A stretch of 48,682 bases of DNA. Origin: an uncultured Gammaproteobacteria bacterium (GTDB lineage: Bacteria; Pseudomonadota; Gammaproteobacteria; Pseudomonadales; Ketobacteraceae). Below are positions 1-9,287 of the stretch, piece after piece. How positions within the stretch are numbered: position 1 is the first letter of the stretch; every line of letters begins with the position of its first letter. The notes beneath the pieces are model-generated. The model did not search any database. It saw only the letters and a program-made list of their open reading frames with translations, and was not told the origin of the DNA. The stretch is from positions 1 to 48,682 of the forward strand of contig CAJXZM010000024.1 in assembly GCA_913063125.1 (NCBI GenBank), given 5' to 3'. The position numbers and the translations under genes were made by a program.

Positions 1-49
1 GCTCGCTCTGGTCAGGATGAACCAGGAATACGATTTCGTAATGTCTCAT
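1..49 (-). CDS. rpsF: 30S ribosomal protein S6, N-terminal fragment
   Basis: Only the first 16 codons lie in the window; the gene runs off the left edge. Reading the minus strand from the ATG at 49 gives MRHYEIVFLVHPDQSE, a clear match to the conserved start of ribosomal protein S6, which binds the central domain of 16S rRNA together with S18. A strong Shine-Dalgarno (AAGGGAG) lies a few bases upstream at 55-61. S6 is normally the first gene of an rpsF-rpsR-rplI operon, and rlmB lies just upstream here, as in Pseudomonas. The identification rests on a short but highly characteristic sequence. Confidence 0.9.
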   Translation of the reverse strand, partial: MRHYEIVFLVHPDQSE

Positions 50-71
50 TGTATCTCCCTTCGGAATAAAG

Positions 72-94
72 CCTTCCACCATTACACGGTAAGG
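72..94 (-). promoter_or_regulatory. Candidate S6:S18-binding leader motif of rpsF
   Basis: On the minus strand a small hairpin can form with CCTT pairing AAGG and ACC pairing GGT. A CCG triplet lies on the 5' side and an ATGGTGG stretch on the 3' side, shortly before the rpsF Shine-Dalgarno. Many bacterial rpsF leaders carry a structure that the S6:S18 complex binds to repress translation, with a conserved CCG near the ribosome-binding site. The match here is by eye and loose, so this is a candidate only. Confidence 0.25.
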
Positions 95-102
95 CAAGGA
101 GT

Positions 103-132
103 AAAAAACTGGTTCCGCATCACTGCCGAACC
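103..132 (-). terminator. Intrinsic terminator or attenuator hairpin in the rpsF leader
   Basis: On the minus strand the order is GGTTC, G, GCA, a GTGA tetraloop (GNRA type), TGC, G, GAACC, then AG and six T residues (108 down to 103). It has the form of a rho-independent terminator: a 5 bp stem, one G-G mismatch, a 3 bp stem and a U tract. It lies after rlmB and about 54 bases before the rpsF start codon. It may end rlmB transcription or attenuate rpsF transcription. The form is seen directly; the function is inferred. Confidence 0.6.
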
Positions 133-306
133 CCATATTTCTGCGCCAACTCGGACAGAGCGACCCAAAAGAGCGCGTATTTTACGCGACCTCAATAAGT
201 TTAGCAAGCAATAACCCACATAGCCCTTTAACTACAAGGGCTGGGCTGACAACACATTGATTAACAAGGCATTGCTACTGAAATCCGCCGCCTTACCCGA
301 CCTGCC

Positions 307-1050
307 TCACGACCGCTGCCTTAGAGCCTCGAACAAACAAACACCCGCTGCTACTGAAACATTCAGACTATCAACAGTGCCTTGCATTGGAATATAAGCA
401 AGTTCGTCACACTTCTCTTGTGTGAGTCGCCTAAGCCCCTTACCTTCAGCGCCCAACACAATGGCGCGCGATCCCGTTAAATTGGCTTCAAATAAGCTAA
501 TAGCTTTAGCATCAATCGCTGTGCCTGTTATCCATACCCCCAGCTCTTTTAGCTTATCCATGGTTCGAGCCAAATTGGTCACCTGCACAAAAGGCACAAT
601 TTCTGCAGCACCAACCGCTACACGCCGAACCACTGGGGTTAGGCCCGATGCTTTGTCTTTCGTCGTCACAACAGCATCAACCCCTGCAGCGTCAGCACTT
701 CGTATACAAGCACCCACGTTATGAGGATCTGTCACACAATCCAATACCAGCAATAATACTGGACCATTCTTTTCTTCAATAATTCGATACAGGTCATTAT
801 CGTGCAAGGACTGAGAAAGCTTGCAACGAGCCATCACACCTTGATGATTAGCGCCGCCGGCATGCTCATCCATTTTCTCGCGTGTACCCTCCGTACAGCT
901 AACGCCGTGGATTTCGGCCAACGATAATAACTTCTGAACACGCTCGTCTTCCCGCCCCTGCTGAATGCGAAGCTCCAACACGCGCTCAGGAAACTTTTCC
1001 AACAACCCTTGCACAGTATGAATGCCGTATAACCACTCAGGTTTTGCCAT
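307..1050 (-). CDS. rlmB: 23S rRNA (guanosine-2'-O-)-methyltransferase RlmB
   Basis: RlmB is a SpoU/TrmH-family (SPOUT) enzyme that 2'-O-methylates G2251 of 23S rRNA in the peptidyl-transferase P loop, using S-adenosylmethionine. The 247 residues match the usual length. An N-terminal RNA-binding domain fills about residues 1-75. The SpoU motifs are plain: NVGACIRSADAAG near 111, LGAEGKGLRRL near 200, and the knot motif VDSLNVSVAAGV near 225. The start is supported by AAAGGGA upstream of the ATG. The gene begins 17 bases after the rnr stop, so it is probably cotranscribed with rnr. Confidence 0.95.
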   Translation of the reverse strand: MAKPEWLYGIHTVQGLLEKFPERVLELRIQQGREDERVQKLLSLAEIHGVSCTEGTREKMDEHAGGANHQGVMARCKLSQSLHDNDLYRIIEEKNGPVLLLVLDCVTDPHNVGACIRSADAAGVDAVVTTKDKASGLTPVVRRVAVGAAEIVPFVQVTNLARTMDKLKELGVWITGTAIDAKAISLFEANLTGSRAIVLGAEGKGLRRLTQEKCDELAYIPMQGTVDSLNVSVAAGVCLFEALRQRS

Positions 1051-1067
1051 ATTTATCCCTTTAATCG

Positions 1068-3566
1068 TTACTTCTTAGCGCTGGGAGCAGCCTTTGATTT
1101 AGCAATACGCTTCGCTGCTTTTTTCTTGACCACCTTCTTCGAAGACTTCTTCTTTACACCTCCCGCGCTGGCCTTAGGCTTAGTTCCTGACTTCTTTTTC
1201 GTCGCAGTAGCGCCTTTTTCAACGACCTTCTTTTTTGATGCCTGCTTACTTTTGCTACTCGATTTTTTTCGCTTGCCAGAAGGCTTATTGCCACCCGAAT
1301 CTTTAGAATCTTTTGCCCAGCGATTTTTACGTCCACCACCCATTAGTTCAAAATCAATCTTTCGATCATCTAGATCAACTTTAGCCACCAGAACTGAAAC
1401 GGAGTCGCCAAGCCCATAAATAATCCCCGTCTTCTCACCTGACAGCCGATGACGAACATCATCAAAGTGATAATAATCACTGTTTAACGCACTGATATGC
1501 ACCAAACCTTCAACGTACACTTCATCTAGTTCAACAAAAAAACCAAAGTTAGTAACGGCGGTGATAATACCGGTGAATTCTTCACCTTCTTTATCACGCA
1601 TATACTCACACTTGAGCCAGCCAACCACATCTCGCGTAGCATCATCCGCTCTACGCTCCGTCATCGAACAGTGCTCGCCAAGCTCAATCATTTGCGCGTC
1701 AGTATAAGGAAGCCAGCGCTTATCAAGAACAGGTGCGCCCTCAACACATTTGACGTTAGTGCTTTCTCTACCTGATCGAATCTCGAAACGTAACGCTCTA
1801 TGCACCAATAAATCGGGGTAACGACGAATTGGCGAAGTAAAGTGTGCATACGCTGTATACGCCAAACCAAAGTGCCCTATATTATCCGGGGCATACACTG
1901 CTTGATTCATTGAGCGCAACAATACCGTTTGAATTAGATCCGCATCAGGGCGACCCTGAATTTGCTCTAATACGTTTTGATAATCTGATGGTGTTGGTTT
2001 TTTCCGAGCGGCAAATTCAATTCCCAACTCCTTTAAAAACGCTCGAAGCTTTTCTAATTTCTTATCTTTAGGCACATCATGATTACGATATAACGACGGC
2101 AATGCATGCTTTTCTAAAAAACGAGCTGTCGCTACATTTGCACACAACATACATTCTTCTATTATTCGGTGTGCATCATTTCTTTGTACAGGAACTATTT
2201 TTTCAATCTTTCGATCTTCACCAAACACAATGCGTGTTTCAGTTGTTTCAAAATCAATAGCACCCCGAGAAGTTCGTTGCGCTCGCAGCCGAAGATACAA
2301 CTGATTAAGCTCTTCAACGACAGGAATTACATCAGCGTGATCTTTACGCACCTGAGCTGCCAATTCTGAAGAAGGATTATTTAATACCGCGCCAACCTTG
2401 GTATAGGTTAAGCGTGCATGAGACTGAATGACACCCTCATAGAAACAGTAGCGACTCACTTTACCCGCCGCGCTCACACTCATCTCACACACCATCACGA
2501 GACGATCAACATGAGGGTTAAGCGAACACAGCCCATTTGATAAACTTTCAGGCAGCATCGGCACAACGTTTTCTGGGAAATAAACAGAATTCCCACGTTT
2601 ATGCGCTTCTAGATCAAGGGGTTCACCGGGGTGCACATAGTGAGAAACATCTGCAATTGCCACATACAAACGCCAACCGCCCTTGGGCTTCTTTACACAA
2701 TAAACGGCATCATCGAAATCACGCGCGTCCTCACCATCAATAGTAATTAGCGGCAAATTACGCAAATCAATACGTTTGGCAGCGTCCGCTTCGGACACCT
2801 CCCCCCCCCACTGTTGAGCAGCACTCTCTACTTCTTGTGGCCACTCATTGGGGATATCATGATTACGAATAGCGACATCAATTTCCATACCGGGAGCCAT
2901 ATGTTCACCCAATACCTCAACCACTTCACCATGCGCCTGATGCCGCTTGGTCGGTTGCTCAATGATATTCACCACCACAAACTGGCCATTTTTGGCGCCA
3001 TTAATCGCTTCAGACTGAATCAATATATCTTGATTAACACGCTTGTTTTCCGGCACAACAAAATAAATACTGTTTTCTTTAAAGAAACGCCCCACTAGCT
3101 GCTGCGTATTACGCTCAATTACTTCAACAATAGCGGCTTCTTTTTTACCTTTCCAACCGTCTTTGGATTCACGAGCAACAACCCTGTCTCCATCAAACAC
3201 TAAACGCATTTGACGAGCACTTAGAAAAAGGTCTTTCTCTCCAGTATCAGGTTTTAAAAAACCAAAACCGTCTTTATGGCCAATTACTGTGCCTGTAATT
3301 AGATCCATCTTATCTAAAATACCATAAGCACCACGGCGAGTACTCATTAACTGGCCATCACGCTCCATAGCGCGAAGTCGACGGCGCACACCTTCAACGC
3401 CATCATCTTCAAATATATCAAATGCCATACACACCTGACGGTGTGTCATTGGCCCATCAGCATCCTCTAGCAACGAGGTAATATAGTCTCGGCTAGGCAC
3501 TGGGTTTTCGTATTTTTCCGCTTCTTGATCAGCGTTTGGGTCTTTTTTGGGGGACCACTTTGCCAT
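1068..3566 (-). CDS. rnr: Ribonuclease R with a long lysine-rich tail
   Basis: RNase R is a processive 3'-5' exoribonuclease that degrades structured RNA and takes part in trans-translation and rRNA quality control. The 832-residue product has N-terminal helix-turn-helix and cold-shock domains (about 25-255). An RNB catalytic domain follows, with the metal-binding motif DGEDARDFDDAV near 280. An S1 domain lies near 640-730 (GIITAVTNFGFFVELD). A low-complexity tail rich in Lys, Ser and Ala runs from about 745 to 832. Basic tails are usual in RNase R, but this one is long. A run of nine G residues (coding sense) lies at 2801-2809. Followed closely by rlmB. Confidence 0.96.
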   Translation of the reverse strand: MAKWSPKKDPNADQEAEKYENPVPSRDYITSLLEDADGPMTHRQVCMAFDIFEDDGVEGVRRRLRAMERDGQLMSTRRGAYGILDKMDLITGTVIGHKDGFGFLKPDTGEKDLFLSARQMRLVFDGDRVVARESKDGWKGKKEAAIVEVIERNTQQLVGRFFKENSIYFVVPENKRVNQDILIQSEAINGAKNGQFVVVNIIEQPTKRHQAHGEVVEVLGEHMAPGMEIDVAIRNHDIPNEWPQEVESAAQQWGGEVSEADAAKRIDLRNLPLITIDGEDARDFDDAVYCVKKPKGGWRLYVAIADVSHYVHPGEPLDLEAHKRGNSVYFPENVVPMLPESLSNGLCSLNPHVDRLVMVCEMSVSAAGKVSRYCFYEGVIQSHARLTYTKVGAVLNNPSSELAAQVRKDHADVIPVVEELNQLYLRLRAQRTSRGAIDFETTETRIVFGEDRKIEKIVPVQRNDAHRIIEECMLCANVATARFLEKHALPSLYRNHDVPKDKKLEKLRAFLKELGIEFAARKKPTPSDYQNVLEQIQGRPDADLIQTVLLRSMNQAVYAPDNIGHFGLAYTAYAHFTSPIRRYPDLLVHRALRFEIRSGRESTNVKCVEGAPVLDKRWLPYTDAQMIELGEHCSMTERRADDATRDVVGWLKCEYMRDKEGEEFTGIITAVTNFGFFVELDEVYVEGLVHISALNSDYYHFDDVRHRLSGEKTGIIYGLGDSVSVLVAKVDLDDRKIDFELMGGGRKNRWAKDSKDSGGNKPSGKRKKSSSKSKQASKKKVVEKGATATKKKSGTKPKASAGGVKKKSSKKVVKKKAAKRIAKSKAAPSAKK

Positions 3567-3722
3567 GTGTATTTGGCTCCAATATGTTCTCTGTATTCAG
3601 CAGGAGTTCAAAGCGAGAAATTCAAGGATCTCAACTCAGCTGCTCAACTTCTGCGCACTGTATGCTTAATCTATCAGTTTAGCAACATTACCGCATTTCA
3701 CTGCAATTCTCTAACATCTACC

Positions 3723-3749
3723 ACTATACCTGTTACTCAACCCCTTCAA
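3723..3749 (-). promoter_or_regulatory. Weak candidate promoter for rnr-rlmB
   Basis: On the minus strand TTGAAG (3749-3744) and TATAGT (3728-3723) are separated by 15 bases, shorter than the ideal 17. They lie about 160 bases before the rnr ATG. No terminator is visible after the giant ATPase gene, so read-through from that gene is also possible. Eye match only. Confidence 0.2.
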
Positions 3750-3760
3750 TAATTGGACAG

Positions 3761-6700
3761 CTAACTACCCTGCTTCCCAGCATAATCTTCCAAAGCTCTT
3801 AATTGATCCGACACCTCTTTCATTTTGTCATGAGTACGCAGGTCAATATCCAGTTTTTTATCCATACTGCGGACCAATGGGAAGATACTGTGTTCAATGG
3901 TGTCCGCCAATACCCTCAATATCTTATCCATACCCGGCACAGGCTGATTCACAACATTCACGGTTGGCTGACTATCTGCCATCACTTTCGTTAACTGCTC
4001 TAACTGTGTTGCTAACTGAGCAGCCAATTCACCTGCATCGAGTGAGATTTTTTGTGCATCGTGTTCAGTCTGCTTTTGACGTAACTGCAGCTCTTTATGT
4101 TGCTCCTTATCTTGCTTCAACTCTGCCTTACGATAAGCAATGAGCGCATTATGCTCATCTACTCGTTGCGCATCAGCGGTAACAGCTGCCGCACTCAAGC
4201 CTTGCACCCCCTCTACCAGATCAACTAACTGTGCAATGACCTTTCCACCAACATCATCTCCGCCCATCGCTTTATTTCGCAGGAAGTCCCGCTTAATCTG
4301 CACCCAACGCTCAGACTGCTTGTTCGTCATGTTGCCACGCAATTCAGCTAATTTAAGCAGATTATCTTCGGCTCCGGAAGTTAGCAACTGCGCTTCTCCC
4401 AGATAATGATCCTCAATCATCTGCATCAACTCTTTCTCATTCATTACCGCAGAGACCTTCTCGGTCATCTTATTCATATTTCGGTAACTACCCTGAAGCT
4501 TAAACGCAGGTTCTGTTCGGTAAATATCGTTCTGGGCTGCAGAAATAATATATTGCTGATTGATTTTTAGAATAACCTCTTGAATCACAATCATCTTATT
4601 CAAGATATCGGTAATCTCACTGATTTCTGCGCCGCTGTAGCTATGGCTCAAATCTGTGCTGGCGACATTGATGCCTTTCGCCATATCAATCAACTTATAA
4701 ACATCGGACATTTCCCTGACCGCCAAAGGCGCAAGAACAGGGTTAGATGTGAGCGAGTTTTCAACATAACTTAACGCAAACTGCTCATCCATTCCTCCAA
4801 GAATATCACCCAGGTTATAGATATCGGCTCGGTTAGCTAGCATGTCTGGTATTTTAAAGGCTTCTCCCGATTCCGTGTACGGATTACCCGCCATAACCAC
4901 ACAAAATTTTCGACCTCGCATATCATAGGTTTTGGTGTTCCCTTTCCATATACCGTCAATACGTCTTGTACCATCACACAGAGAGATAAACTTCTGTAAA
5001 AATTCTGGGTGTGTATGCTGAATATCATCCAGGTACAACATCACGTTATTGCCCATTTCTAACGCCAAGTTCAATTTCAACAGCTCTTGGCCTGCAGTAG
5101 CATTAGGCGCTTGGGAAGGGTCTAACGACAACACATCATGACCCAATGAAGGGCAATTGATTTTCATGAAAATCAAACCCAAACGATTTGCAACATACTC
5201 CATTAATGTTGTTTTTCCATAACCCGGAGGGGAAATCATCATCAACAACCCCATGAGGTCTGACCGCTTATTTTCTCCGACTGTGCCCATTTGCTTTGCT
5301 AAGTTATCCCCTATGAGCGGAAGGTAAGACTCATTAATAAGCCGGTTACGCACAAACGAGCTTAAGGGCCTCGCCTTAAATTCTTCCAAACGGAGACTCT
5401 GACGTTCATTTGCGATGATTTCTTGTCGCGTTTTTAAATACTGGTGGTATGCAGGGATTACTTCTTTCTGATGTTGCTCCAAACGCAACAAAAAACTATC
5501 TAAAGAAAATGACAGGCTATGAGCTGAAATATTCCCATGATCACCCAGTAACTCTGAAACCGTTAGCTCCACATCAACAGACATCACACGACGAGGCAAA
5601 CGATCGGAAACATTAATAATCGCAACAGCCTCAGGAATATAACGCTGCAAGTGATGCAGTGATTTATTTTCAACAAGCGCCTCTAACCATGCTCCCGTTA
5701 ACCCCCAGCGCTGCGCAGGTGAGCCTTCCAACTTCTTTAATGCTGACTGATATTGATCCCAAGTAACACCTGTCAATGAACGTTTTAATTCATCAACAAG
5801 CGTGCCGGCATATTTACTTTGTACAAACTCAACGGTATCGCGCCCTAATTCTTCCACCAAATAATTAGCCGCCCGCTCAACATCTAACAACGATACTGGA
5901 ACTGCGTGCTGAGAGATAAAATAATGCAGACCTCGATCAATCTCTTTTGCCAACTGGCGGGACGCATCAACCGATGAAAAAACCTGCTGCATATGACGTG
6001 CAGACTTCGCTCGTTCAAGCCACGTATCTTTAACTGTGACCCAACGCTGCCATACCTCACTATCGGCTTCCGCAACAAATTTAGGCGCAGATTTCTTACT
6101 GCCATCTTGAAGTGCCGCCCAATACACCTGTGCCAACGCCCGGCTCATTGGGTCATAACGCAGCAGATCAGCCTGTGCTAATGCGGGTATTATCTCAGCA
6201 AGAATGCGCGCCGCATCATGGTCATGCACGCCTTTCTCATAACCTTCTTTATAGCGTGGTGATGCAAAATCTCTAACCAATGCGCCTAGCGTTTCATCAG
6301 CAACAGCTTCCGTCAAACCATTCAGCGACAAACCATCTGCTGATGTTTCTGCCGCACTTAATATTATTGCCGCCAAGTATTCCGACCGGTAAACCTGCGG
6401 AGTTTCAGACTCTAACGACATATCCCAATAATCCTTCAAATCCATCAATGCATCGTTTTCGATAGGCTCAAAGTAATTGGTACCCGTTAGGTGAACATTT
6501 AATACACCGTTGCGAGGGATAATGGTTAAATCCAATTCTTGCGTGTTCACCGAAAATTTATGACGAGGCCCAAGCTTAATAATATTCCCGCCGTCTTCAT
6601 AAATATCTGATTTATCTCGTAACGAACGTAACGACTGCTCCTTAATCGCCTTAAAGCGCGATTCGATATCATCTGCTTTAATCGCAGAATCCAAACCCCG

Positions 6701-9163
6701 TAACTTTTCAACCAGTTCACGCGTTTTCATCACTAATGCATCGGAGGCAAAATAGGTATTTAACTCATCGCTTTCTGTAAACTTTAGCGAACGCTTTTCA
6801 ATACTCGATAATATTCGATCCCCTGCATCTGCAATAGATTGCGCCTTACGTTGACGTTCATCGAGCAATTTCTGTTTATGACTTTCAAAGGACTCATAAA
6901 TTTCTTCACGTTTATCCATGATATCCGTAAGAAATTGATCAAACTCACTAAACTGGCTTTCTAGCTCTTCCAACTGCACTAACAGCCTAGACAGCTGTTC
7001 ATCACAACGCTCTGGCGAAACCGATAAACCTAGAGCATTAGTAATACTTTGTGAGAATAGTTTAAATTGCGCGCCAAACTGAGCTATTGCTTCAGAGGAC
7101 CCTAAATCTTTTTGCTTATTCTTGGCTCTGGCTTTACTTTGATTTAATCTGGAATAAACCTGAGATATTGCATCAATAATACGCGTTCGAACGGTCGCAT
7201 CAGAAACTTTCAGGGTTCCCATTAGCTCAGAAAGTAAATCCAAACCTGAAGCCGTTTTTTCAATACTTTCAACTAACGGATTAAGCTCAGAAATCGTGGC
7301 TACCGTTTCAACCTCACGGTTGATTTTTTCCATTTTTTCTAGATAAGGAGATAGTGCATCCTCACCCATTAGAAACTCTACTGTTTTCTCACTTAACGTA
7401 GCTTCCACTTCTACGAGTTCAGCATCCAACGCAGTAATACGAACCGTATCAATATAGCGGTGACCTTTGATCGTAACAAGATGCCCACGCTGCCTTCGCA
7501 ACCGTCCTAGTGCATCCACATACTCCTCAGCCATTTCCCAACTATCCGGCCGAATACCCTGCACAATAGACTTTTGTTCAGCCTCAGCTTCCGCCATTGT
7601 TTTTAATGACTGTTGACGAATACTCTGTACTTTTTCAAATTCATCAATGACCAATTCTGCAGTACTTGAAATAGACGTCAGGACCTCATCAACGCCCCCT
7701 ACCACCTTATCCACCACCCAATAATGAGCATCAAATATTCTAGTGGCCGAGTGACTTAACTCTTCATACAACTGAGAAGATACAGACTGATTGCCAATTA
7801 TTCGGCAAACACTGTATAAATCCGAAACCCCACGAACTAATTCAGCGTTACCCACCTTACCGTAAAATGTTTGGCTTTCTGGAGCCTTACTCGCAAATTC
7901 AGTACTTAGGTAAGGCGTATTCCATATCTGCATTGGATGAACACGGGTCGCCTCCTCTTCTGCAGAGAAGATAATAATCGAACCATCCTCCGCAAGCGCA
8001 TAACCGTGACCATAAATAGGGTTCTGCAATTCCTTTTCAATAAGATTGTAACCAAATAACCCAACCGCGCCTTCTTCTGGGTCGTAAAATACATACAGGA
8101 CATCCTCACCATTAGGTGAGCGTATCATGCGCTTAAACTTAAGCCCTTCAAACTCCTCATCGAACGTTTTGTATTCACCGGTTTGTAGATAAAAACCTCC
8201 GGGAAATATCACCCCATGGTCCTCGGGTAATTGCACGCAAGATTGGCCAATCGCATCAATACGTAATATTTTTTGCGTCATTTGATTAAAAACCAAATAG
8301 CGCCAATCCGTTTCTCGGTATGGACGTACCTTTAGAAGAATCAATTGCCCAACAGATGCATAAAAAATATCTGCATCATCAATAGACTGACTTTTATCCT
8401 CTACCTCTTCACTGTATATACCAAGCCCATCTTCAGTGTTGTTCTCAACCTTAACTGTTAAATCACCGTTAATTGTTTCAACAAAGACGCTATCCAGAAT
8501 ATTAACATGAGCGTGACGACCATGAACTGTATCATCTCGGGTTGTTTCTACCCACTCAAAATCATAAGACGGGGGCAGTTGAATGTCTCGCTCCCCTCGA
8601 TTATCCATATAGGATATATCATTACCGTCAGCAGACACCGACCAACGAAATACACGAACATCCTCCAGACGCTCCCCAATCTGAAAACCTGCCAGCAACT
8701 TTCCATCTTTAACGGTTAGCTCGACTAGCTTGGTATGTTTGTAATACCGATACAACTCATCAAAATCATTAACAAAGCTTGATTCTGTAAGAAAAGACCC
8801 CGCCAAAGGCACTGATACCATCTCATGGCCAGCGTCCGTTTCTTGCACATCAAAAAGCGCAAAAACATCTTCAACTTTAATTTCTTTTTTTAATCCAATA
8901 AAAACGTTGTAACCAAATAGGAGATGCCCACCTACTTGCACTATATCTCTAGCAATACAGTTATTCTCAGTACGAACACGCACCCGAGCAACAACCCCCA
9001 TATCAGAGCCGCCAAACTCAGCAATTCTCGCGTCATTTAATGCTTGGGTTTTCTGACTTAGCTGGCGACCTTGTTCGACCAAGCGCTTACGAATGATATC
9101 GTATGCGCCACCTTCAGCAACGGCGCTATCTACAATATCTGCTGATGAGTTTTGCTCTGCCAT
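3761..9163 (-). CDS. Giant AAA+ ATPase, DUF3686 'DNA repair ATPase' family
   Basis: The product is about 1800 residues and has no signal peptide. I place the start at the ATG at 9163, because AAAGGA lies just upstream and the sequence beyond (to 9229) looks non-coding. The N-terminal 480 residues look beta-rich, as in DUF3686 proteins. Long coiled-coil stretches follow (about 500-960). A single AAA+ module has Walker A PPGYGKTTL near 1311, Walker B VMLYLDDIQ near 1374, a sensor-1-like VVMAGNPY near 1424 and a possible arginine finger in MLANRADIY near 1444. The C-terminus (about 1640-1800) is again coiled coil. It is the last gene of a cassette with a flotillin and a YqiJ-like protein. Family members are often auto-named 'DNA repair ATPase', but I know of no firm functional proof. 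The context points instead to a membrane-associated remodelling machine. Confidence 0.85.
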   Translation of the reverse strand: MAEQNSSADIVDSAVAEGGAYDIIRKRLVEQGRQLSQKTQALNDARIAEFGGSDMGVVARVRVRTENNCIARDIVQVGGHLLFGYNVFIGLKKEIKVEDVFALFDVQETDAGHEMVSVPLAGSFLTESSFVNDFDELYRYYKHTKLVELTVKDGKLLAGFQIGERLEDVRVFRWSVSADGNDISYMDNRGERDIQLPPSYDFEWVETTRDDTVHGRHAHVNILDSVFVETINGDLTVKVENNTEDGLGIYSEEVEDKSQSIDDADIFYASVGQLILLKVRPYRETDWRYLVFNQMTQKILRIDAIGQSCVQLPEDHGVIFPGGFYLQTGEYKTFDEEFEGLKFKRMIRSPNGEDVLYVFYDPEEGAVGLFGYNLIEKELQNPIYGHGYALAEDGSIIIFSAEEEATRVHPMQIWNTPYLSTEFASKAPESQTFYGKVGNAELVRGVSDLYSVCRIIGNQSVSSQLYEELSHSATRIFDAHYWVVDKVVGGVDEVLTSISSTAELVIDEFEKVQSIRQQSLKTMAEAEAEQKSIVQGIRPDSWEMAEEYVDALGRLRRQRGHLVTIKGHRYIDTVRITALDAELVEVEATLSEKTVEFLMGEDALSPYLEKMEKINREVETVATISELNPLVESIEKTASGLDLLSELMGTLKVSDATVRTRIIDAISQVYSRLNQSKARAKNKQKDLGSSEAIAQFGAQFKLFSQSITNALGLSVSPERCDEQLSRLLVQLEELESQFSEFDQFLTDIMDKREEIYESFESHKQKLLDERQRKAQSIADAGDRILSSIEKRSLKFTESDELNTYFASDALVMKTRELVEKLRGLDSAIKADDIESRFKAIKEQSLRSLRDKSDIYEDGGNIIKLGPRHKFSVNTQELDLTIIPRNGVLNVHLTGTNYFEPIENDALMDLKDYWDMSLESETPQVYRSEYLAAIILSAAETSADGLSLNGLTEAVADETLGALVRDFASPRYKEGYEKGVHDHDAARILAEIIPALAQADLLRYDPMSRALAQVYWAALQDGSKKSAPKFVAEADSEVWQRWVTVKDTWLERAKSARHMQQVFSSVDASRQLAKEIDRGLHYFISQHAVPVSLLDVERAANYLVEELGRDTVEFVQSKYAGTLVDELKRSLTGVTWDQYQSALKKLEGSPAQRWGLTGAWLEALVENKSLHHLQRYIPEAVAIINVSDRLPRRVMSVDVELTVSELLGDHGNISAHSLSFSLDSFLLRLEQHQKEVIPAYHQYLKTRQEIIANERQSLRLEEFKARPLSSFVRNRLINESYLPLIGDNLAKQMGTVGENKRSDLMGLLMMISPPGYGKTTLMEYVANRLGLIFMKINCPSLGHDVLSLDPSQAPNATAGQELLKLNLALEMGNNVMLYLDDIQHTHPEFLQKFISLCDGTRRIDGIWKGNTKTYDMRGRKFCVVMAGNPYTESGEAFKIPDMLANRADIYNLGDILGGMDEQFALSYVENSLTSNPVLAPLAVREMSDVYKLIDMAKGINVASTDLSHSYSGAEISEITDILNKMIVIQEVILKINQQYIISAAQNDIYRTEPAFKLQGSYRNMNKMTEKVSAVMNEKELMQMIEDHYLGEAQLLTSGAEDNLLKLAELRGNMTNKQSERWVQIKRDFLRNKAMGGDDVGGKVIAQLVDLVEGVQGLSAAAVTADAQRVDEHNALIAYRKAELKQDKEQHKELQLRQKQTEHDAQKISLDAGELAAQLATQLEQLTKVMADSQPTVNVVNQPVPGMDKILRVLADTIEHSIFPLVRSMDKKLDIDLRTHDKMKEVSDQLRALEDYAGKQGS

Positions 9164-9218
9164 AGAGGTGTCCTTTAGAAGAATAACATTACTGCATTCG
9201 ATCGATTGACCAAATGCA

Positions 9219-9267
9219 GGTCGGAACATCTTTATCTGTTATAAATATCGATAAAGAAGTTCCGACC
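9219..9267 (-). other. Long intercistronic hairpin between flotillin and ATPase genes
   Basis: A near-perfect inverted repeat: nine bases (9219-9227) pair with 9259-9267, then one A-A mismatch, then eight bases (9229-9236) pair with 9250-9257, leaving a 13-base loop. No T tract follows on the minus strand, so it is not a typical terminator. A stable intercistronic stem can protect the 3' end of the upstream message or reduce downstream expression. That would suit a scaffold protein needed in excess over a giant ATPase. The pairing is seen; the role is inferred. Confidence 0.6.
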
Positions 9268-9287
9268 AATCAATGAAAACAGCTCAC

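Noticed and set aside
17..214. 65-codon plus-strand frame in the rpsF leader
   Set aside because: It overlaps the true start of rpsF on the other strand, has no recognisable similarity, and covers the leader hairpins.
222..242. 7 bp hairpin AGCCCTT/AAGGGCT after rlmB
   Set aside because: No T tract follows on either strand, so it is not a convincing terminator.
3567..3760. Search for a tRNA-Leu upstream of rnr, as expected from Pseudomonas
   Set aside because: No cloverleaf or T-loop sequence was found on either strand in this gap.
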